A stretch of 64,000 bases of DNA from assembly GCA_022702705.1 (NCBI GenBank), contig CM040430.1, forward strand, positions 83,224,227-83,288,226, read 5' to 3'. A model generated the notes under the pieces. The model saw only the letters and a list, made by a program, of their open reading frames with translations, was not told the DNA's origin and ran no database searches. The position numbers and the translations under genes are program-made. Shown here in pieces: positions 58,558 to 64,000 of this stretch; positions within the stretch are counted from its first letter, which is position 1, and each line of letters begins with the position of its first letter. The stretch is from Papilionanthe hookeriana x Papilionanthe teres. Taxonomy: Eukaryota > Streptophyta > Magnoliopsida > Asparagales > Orchidaceae.

Positions 58558-59564
58558 CCAATTCCCCAATGGGTTTACTTGGTTGTTCCCCCATTGTTAA
58601 TTAATACCACCTTGATTATTGCTATTTCAGTTAAAGTTTGGATGATTCTTCCAACCTGGGTTATAAAAATTAGAATAAGAGTTATTAGGCTTACTTATAA
58701 CATTCAAAGTTTCTGGTGAAGTATGCGAATAAACCAATTGACTTAATGAATTTACTTCAATCATGGCAATTGGCTGAGAAAAATTCAACCCAAATTAGTC
58801 TATCTTCCTTAGAATTGCAACAACTTGATTTACTAACATTGCAAAAGCATCATTTTCATGAATATTGGCTACCTTTTCAGGATTTAATCTTTCAGAAGGC
58901 CATTGAAAATTATTAGTGGTCATTTCTTATATCAAAGCATAAGCATCAGTAAACTGTTTAGACATCAGTGACCCTATTGCAACAACATCGAAAATAGATC
59001 TAAGAGATCCAACTAATCCATTAAAAAAAGTTTGAATTATTAACCAATCTGGTATCGAATGATTTCGACATTTTCAGGAGATATCTAAATCGTTCTCATG
59101 CCTCATATATAGATTCACCTTCAAACTGACAAAAAGATGTGGTATCATTTCTAAGCTTCGCAGTCTTTAAAGGTGGAAAAAATTTTGCAACAAATTTTTG
59201 ACTAAATCACCCCAAGTTCTGATAGATCAAGTTGCTAACAAATTTAACCATATCTTAGCTTTCTCCCTTAGTGAGAAAGGAAAATGTCTAAGTCTAAAGC
59301 ATCATCCGAAACACCATCATATTTAAAAGTATCACATAACTCTAGAAAGTTGACAAGATGTAAATTAGGATCTTCAGTTGGTGCTCCCCCAAATTGATTA
59401 TTAAACACCATTTGGATAATAACAGCTTTAAGCTCAAAGGAATTAGCATCTACAGCAGGTTGTTGAATACTGTCATGAAGTTCATCAACTGTAGGGTTAG
59501 CATATTCTCTTAAATGTCTAAATTCTTGATGGATGTCAACATTTTGATTTTGATGATTTGTCAT
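58558..59564 (-). pseudogene. gag (N-terminal part) of element D
   Basis: Open from 59564 to 59268 with ANPTVDELHDSIQQPAV, FELKAVIIQMVFNNQFGG and PTEDPNLHLVNFLELCDTF, which is the signature start of Athila-type gag. The remainder to 58558 is broken by stops and frameshifts. E is inserted at 58557/58558, and gag resumes at about 51265. Gag forms the capsid; this copy is dead. Confidence 0.85.
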
Positions 59565-59773
59565 TTCTTGAATGTTTTTATCTTTTTCAAAATTTTAATT
59601 TTTTTGATTTTTTTGATTGTACATTCTAATTCAAAATCGTAAGGCACAAGTCCCTCAGACCCTGAACTATGCATACAACGTTAAATAAAATAAAACAAAA
59701 CACACTAACAAAAGCAAAGTAAATTTTTTTTTATTTTTTTCTTAATTTTCTTTAAATGAAATTTTAATCAATT

Positions 59774-59791
59774 TCCCCGACAACGGCGCCA
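59774..59791 (-). other. Primer binding site of element D (tRNA-Asp)
   Basis: Minus strand TGGCGCCGTTGTCGGGGA, starting six bases after the LTR end. It is complementary to the 3' end of plant tRNA-Asp with one mismatch, as is usual for Athila elements. Confidence 0.9.
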
Positions 59792-59797
59792 AAAACT

Positions 59798-61162
59798 TGA
59801 TTCCCGAATATTTATGCTTGCGATCAAGATAGGAATTTTATGATTTATAAAATGGGATACTACGCAAGTATACATATCGTTTATCAAGTAATATAGAACT
59901 TTCTAATTAAGCCCCAAAATATCGAACCCATAGGGAAATGTATAAAACTTTAAAGAAATAAGAAAAATAATTTTTTACTTTTTTAATTGATATTTGTAAG
60001 TACGTTTTAAGGTATTAATTTCGAAAAGTTGTTTACAATATTTTTAATAAAAAGTTAAACAGGAAATAAAAATTATCAATACTCTAAACACGATCTAAAA
60101 GTTATAAGAATCAAATATCTTTTCCTTCTTCAATGAATCAGTAATAATTATGGATATTTATGTTGTGGAAGTATTTAAATGTATTGTTCCAAATAGGAGC
60201 AATTATATTCTTTACCCTTACTTGGTCATTTAAAGAAAATTCGTTAATTTGAATTTTTGAAATTTTGTAGATGGGTTAGGCAGGGAAGATATTAGCTCTC
60301 ACTCTAGAATTCCCTCTATTCCCTCCACCTGGAGGCTGACATCTCATAATAAAATTTAAAACAACAAACCAAATTAGGGGGCTTTAGCCTGTCACTCTAA
60401 AGTCCTCTAATTTTACTCCCCAATAAATCATATCTCCCTATATGTTTGAATTCCATAGTATGGACTACAATTCTCACCCATATAATTGCATGCGATTCAT
60501 TCCAATTGTTGTTCAAGACAAAACCGCATTTGATCTTACATAATATAACAACAAAATTTAATATCTTAATTGGCCAAATCAAGAAGTAAATTATGTTCAA
60601 GGAATTAAATCATCACAATGTATTCCAGCATTAAACACTTTTACTTTCCACAACATACTTCCATAATTTAATTATTGCATCATCTAATAAAGAAAAAAAT
60701 AAAGTAAACTACTCAGATTTCATGAAGAAAACACAAACACAACTTGATTTGAAAGCATAAACCATAATGAAAACACAATAATCTTACTTAAAAACAAAGT
60801 GTAAAAACAAAGATAAATACTTATCTAAAAGTCCTCTCCACAAGACTCTAGAAGTTCCTTTGGAATTTTTCTTTCCACAATACAACTCTATAGAGGTTGG
60901 CGCCCAATTCTGATGACTCTAATAAGTACTTTAAACTTCAATAAAAACTAGATACAATGATAAAAGAATATTGGTGAGAAGAAGGCTTCACACCAACCCT
61001 TTTTCTTTTCTTACTCTCTACTATCTACAAACAACTATATAAAAGAAGAACTCCAAAACCTTACTCTTAACACACTTTCAAAACACTAACTACAACTACT
61101 CAAACAACAACAACACACCTGTAAATTATGAGGCTTCATTTTCATAATTTTCCAAAAGGTGC
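59798..61162 (-). repeat. Element D 5' LTR, truncated by F
   Basis: Aligns with 40943-42296 from TGATTCCCGAAT to AAAAGGTGC, where the F sequence begins. About 390 bp of the outer end of this LTR should lie beyond F. No coding. Confidence 0.85.
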
Positions 61163-64000
61163 TGATGGCAATGAAGAATCCCCCGTACTGGTCGATTCGC
61201 ATCGCTTATCAATTTCTGTATCATGTCAATGTCAAAGAGTCACCACTCTGTTTTAATATTGCCCTAATCTTATTTCTATAAATCCTAGAAAGGAATTAAG
61301 AAAATTTAGGGCTAATATAAAACAGAGAAAAAAAAGGATGTTTATGATAATCCTTATAAAAGAAGATTTTGGATGCCATATTCTAGAGTTTCTATATAAA
61401 GAAGATCACAAAGTTTTAACCAGAGATTTCTATCGCGGATTATTTTACTTCTCCTATAGAAGCAAGATTTTATAGTTAATTACATCTTAGGCAATTTGTA
61501 ATTGTCTAAGAAAACTTCTGATTAATGTTGATCACTTGTTTTTTAGAAATTTTGTTTCTAGGGAAAGATGTACCCACTATCAATCCCAAATGTCATTTTG
61601 TCATGTCAGTTTTATGTCATTTTGTTGTTTGTTGAATGTTTAGGTTTTGTGACTAACCTAAAAATTTTGGTTTTGTCATTGTTACTTTGTTAATGTTCTT
61701 GTTTTGTTTTATTTTGTTTTGTTTTGTTTTGTCAATGTCATTATTTTGTTGTTCGTCTCATTTCCAAAATGTCGTCCTTCAAAACAGAGTTAGCATACCC
61801 TATAATATGCAAAGGAAATATAAACGAAACTTGTCTTCATCCTGCAAAGGAAACACTGTCAGAAATAATATCATGAAATGTTCATTGTCTCAGAATTTGT
61901 AGGATGTCCAAGTTTAATTTAGCATGTCTTAAATGTCAGTTTATGTCGAATCATGTCGATTGAGTTTGGTTTGAAATATCAAATTTATGTCTATTATGTT
62001 GATTTTTGTTTGAAATGTCAAATTTATGTCGATTATGTTGATTTTTGTTTAAAACGTCAAATTTATGTCGATTATGTCCATTTTTGTTTGAAATGTCGAA
62101 TTTAAGTCGATTATGTCGACTTTTGTTTGAAATGTCGAATTTATGTCGATTTTTGTCGGTTATGTCGATTTATGTTTGAAATGTCAAATTTATGTCGATT
62201 ATGTCAATTTATGTTTGTTTAATTTTTTATTTATATTTGATGTCAGTTTAAGTTTGACGTAGATCAAACTTCAATTTTTACTTAAATTCAAATTAAGTTT
62301 CATACTTAAATTTTGAGTTCAAGTTCATTTGGAAAATTGGATTCAATGTAGATTGAATTAACTTAAGTTCATGTCTGTTTAAACTTAAGTTGGAATTTAA
62401 AGTAGATTGAATTAACTTGAGTTCATGTTTGTTTGAACTTAAGTTAGATTCAATGTAGATTAAATCTAATTAACTTGAGTTCATGTCTATTTAAACTTAA
62501 GTTAAAAGTTAGGTTTTATTAGTATAGACCTAATTAAGTTTTAAGCCTTGTTTAAATTGTACTTAAAGCTTAATTAAGTCTAACTAAATTAGACTTAATT
62601 AGAATTATCCACCATCTAAGTCCTTTTTAGGTAAGGCTTAAGTTTTAATCAAGTCTACTTTAATTTAATCTGGATTTATTTGAGTAAGGTTTAAACATTA
62701 ATTAAGCCTAATTAGTTAGGCTTAACTTAGTTAAACCTTAGCTAGTTAAGTCTAGTGTATTAAACTTAATTAGGGTTTGGGGTTTATAATTGATTAAACC
62801 TTAGTTGATCAAAGTTTAATGATTTAATTAATCCTAATGTGGTAGACTTAATTAAGGTTTATGTTTTATTAAACCTTAGTTAATTAAGGTTTAATGATTT
62901 AATTAAGTCTAATGTGATAGACTTAATTAGAGTTTAGATTGTATTAAACCTTAGTTAGTCAAGGTTTAATGGTTTAATTAAGTCTAATGTGGTAGACTTA
63001 ATTAAAGTTTAAGTTTGATTAAACCTTAGTTAGTTAAGGTTTAATGATTTAATTAAGTCTAATGTGATAGACTTAATTAGAATTTAGATTGGATTAAACC
63101 TTAGTTAGTTAAGGTTTAATGATTTAATTAAGTCTAATGTGGTAGACTTAATTAGGATTTTAGGTTAGATTAAACCTTAGTTAGCTAAGATTTAATTGTT
63201 TAATTAAGTCTAATGTGGTAGACTTAACTATGGTTTAAGTTTGATTAAACCTTAGTTAGTTAAGGTTTAAGGATTTAATTAAGTCTTATGTGATAGACTT
63301 AATTAGAGTTTAGATTGGATTAAACCTTAGTTGTTAAGGTTTAATTGTTTAATTAAGTCTAATGTGGTAGACTTAATTATGGCTTAGGTTTGATTTGGGT
63401 TTGAGTTAAGTAAGGTTCAAGTTAGGTTGAACTTGGACTTAAGGGTTGAACTTGTGTTCAAGTTGGGTTGAACCTAAGTTAAAGGTTGAACTTGGGTTCA
63501 AGTTTGGTTGAACCTAAGTTAAAGCTTGAACTTGGGTTGAGGTTGGGTTGAACCTAAGTTAAGGGTTGTTTTAGGTTTGAGTTTGATTAAACCTTAATTG
63601 GTTAAGGTTTAATAGATTAACTAACTCTAGTGTGGTAAACTTAATTATGGTTTATGTTTGATTAAACCTTAGTTGGTTAAGGTTTCATAGTTTAATTAAG
63701 TCTAATGTGATAGACTTAATTTGAGTTTAAGTTGGATTAAGTTTTATTTGATTAAGATTTAGGATGGATTAAACCTAATCAGGGTTTAGGTTTAATTAAG
63801 TCTAATTTAGTTAAGACTTAAGAGTTTAATTAGGTCTATTGGATTGAACCTAATTAGGATTTAGGTTTGATTAAGTCTAATTTAGTTAAGACTTAATGGT
63901 TTAATTAGGTCTAATGGGTTAGACCTAATTAGGGTTTAAGTTTGATTAAGTCTAATTTAGTTAAGACTTAATGGTTTAATTAGGTCTAATGGGTTAGACC
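61163..64000 (-). mobile_element. F: LTR of the E family, minus strand, running off the window
   Basis: The reverse complement repeats the E plan from its end backwards: terminus CATTGCCATCA, primer-site-like TGGTGACTC, a segment with TAAGATGTAATTAACTATA (61470-61490), the GACATTTCAAACATAA repeat (61960-62220) and hairpin arrays with TTAAGTCTA..TAGACTTAA (62230-64000). A TTTTG microsatellite is at about 61697-61735. Inserted at GGTGC|TG in the 5' LTR of D. No coding. Confidence 0.78.

Larger units (their letters stand above)
40943..61162 (-). mobile_element. Element D: Athila-like Ty3/gypsy retrotransposon, minus strand
   Basis: LTR copies at 40943-42687 and 59798-61162, a tRNA-Asp primer site at 59774-59791, gag (58558-59564 and continuing at about 51250), protease, RT, RNase H, integrase and an ORF in the env position of Athila elements. 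All are read on the minus strand. It is inserted into C; the 5 bases before its left LTR are GGTTG, and the matching duplicate should lie beyond the right LTR, outside this window. It is itself split by E (51.27-58.56 kb) and its 5' LTR is broken by F. Many stops: an old copy. Confidence 0.9.

Noticed and set aside
58716..58916. Plus-strand frame of 66 codons
   Set aside because: It is antisense to gag of D and shows no conserved pattern.

Overview
This is a plant nuclear window (almost certainly an angiosperm; species not determinable) made of nested and abutting Ty3/gypsy LTR retrotransposons. I see no host gene, tRNA or rRNA gene. Evidence for a plant: Athila-type and Tat/Ogre-type polyproteins, a tRNA-Asp-type primer site, very long AT-rich LTRs and strongly decayed coding frames. 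One run of 500 Ns (390-889) is an assembly gap.

Layout. (1) 1-4146: remnants of minus-strand Tat/Ogre-type LTRs (B, and a second LTR start left of the gap) plus a short piece of B 3' UTR. (2) 4154-30500: element A, plus strand, a giant (~26.3 kb) Tat/Ogre-like element with ~6.2 and ~7.0 kb LTRs, primer site, ORF1, gag, protease, RT, RNase H, a second RNase H, integrase, then an additional 3' gene and a 3' UTR with a 128-bp tandem repeat. (3) 30501-40942: element C, minus strand, an older relative of A: truncated 3' LTR, 3' UTR with an 87-bp tandem repeat, the same 3' gene, integrase and RNase H domains, cut off at its 5' side. (4) 40943-61162: element D, minus strand, Athila-like, inserted into the RNase H region of C; it has LTRs, tRNA-Asp primer site, gag, pol, a small extra ORF and the Athila env-position ORF. 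(5) 51.27-58557: E, a 7.3-kb LTR of another Tat/Ogre-related family on the plus strand, splitting gag of D. (6) 61163-64000: F, an inverted LTR of the same family as E, interrupting the 5' LTR of D and running off the window.

Main discovery. The 3' gene of A (19514-20998) and of C (complement 36942-38397) encodes a 2-oxoglutarate/Fe(II) dioxygenase domain of the AlkB family, closely resembling plant ALKBH9/ALKBH10-type RNA N6-methyladenosine demethylases. In A the Fe ligands (H-x-D ... H) and the R-x5-R motif are all readable. The gene sits at the same place in two diverged elements on opposite strands, so it belongs to the retrotransposon lineage rather than being a chance neighbour. Its N-terminus is a diverged duplicate of the N-terminus of ORF1, and both ORFs follow splice-acceptor-like sequences. 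The inferred model is a Tat/Ogre-like retrotransposon that captured a host RNA demethylase and could express it from a spliced subgenomic RNA, possibly to strip m6A from its own genomic RNA. Both copies here carry nonsense or frameshift mutations, so the system must be tested on intact relatives elsewhere in the genome.

Other structure of note: LTR ends that contain iterated primer-site-like sequence, inverted LTR pairs (B/A, A/C, E/F), a W-box-dense start of the E LTR, kilobase arrays of short hairpins in E and F, and a GGCGCTTAAGCGCC-type palindrome cluster repeated three times in D. All domain assignments come from reading translations and motifs by eye; no database search was run.
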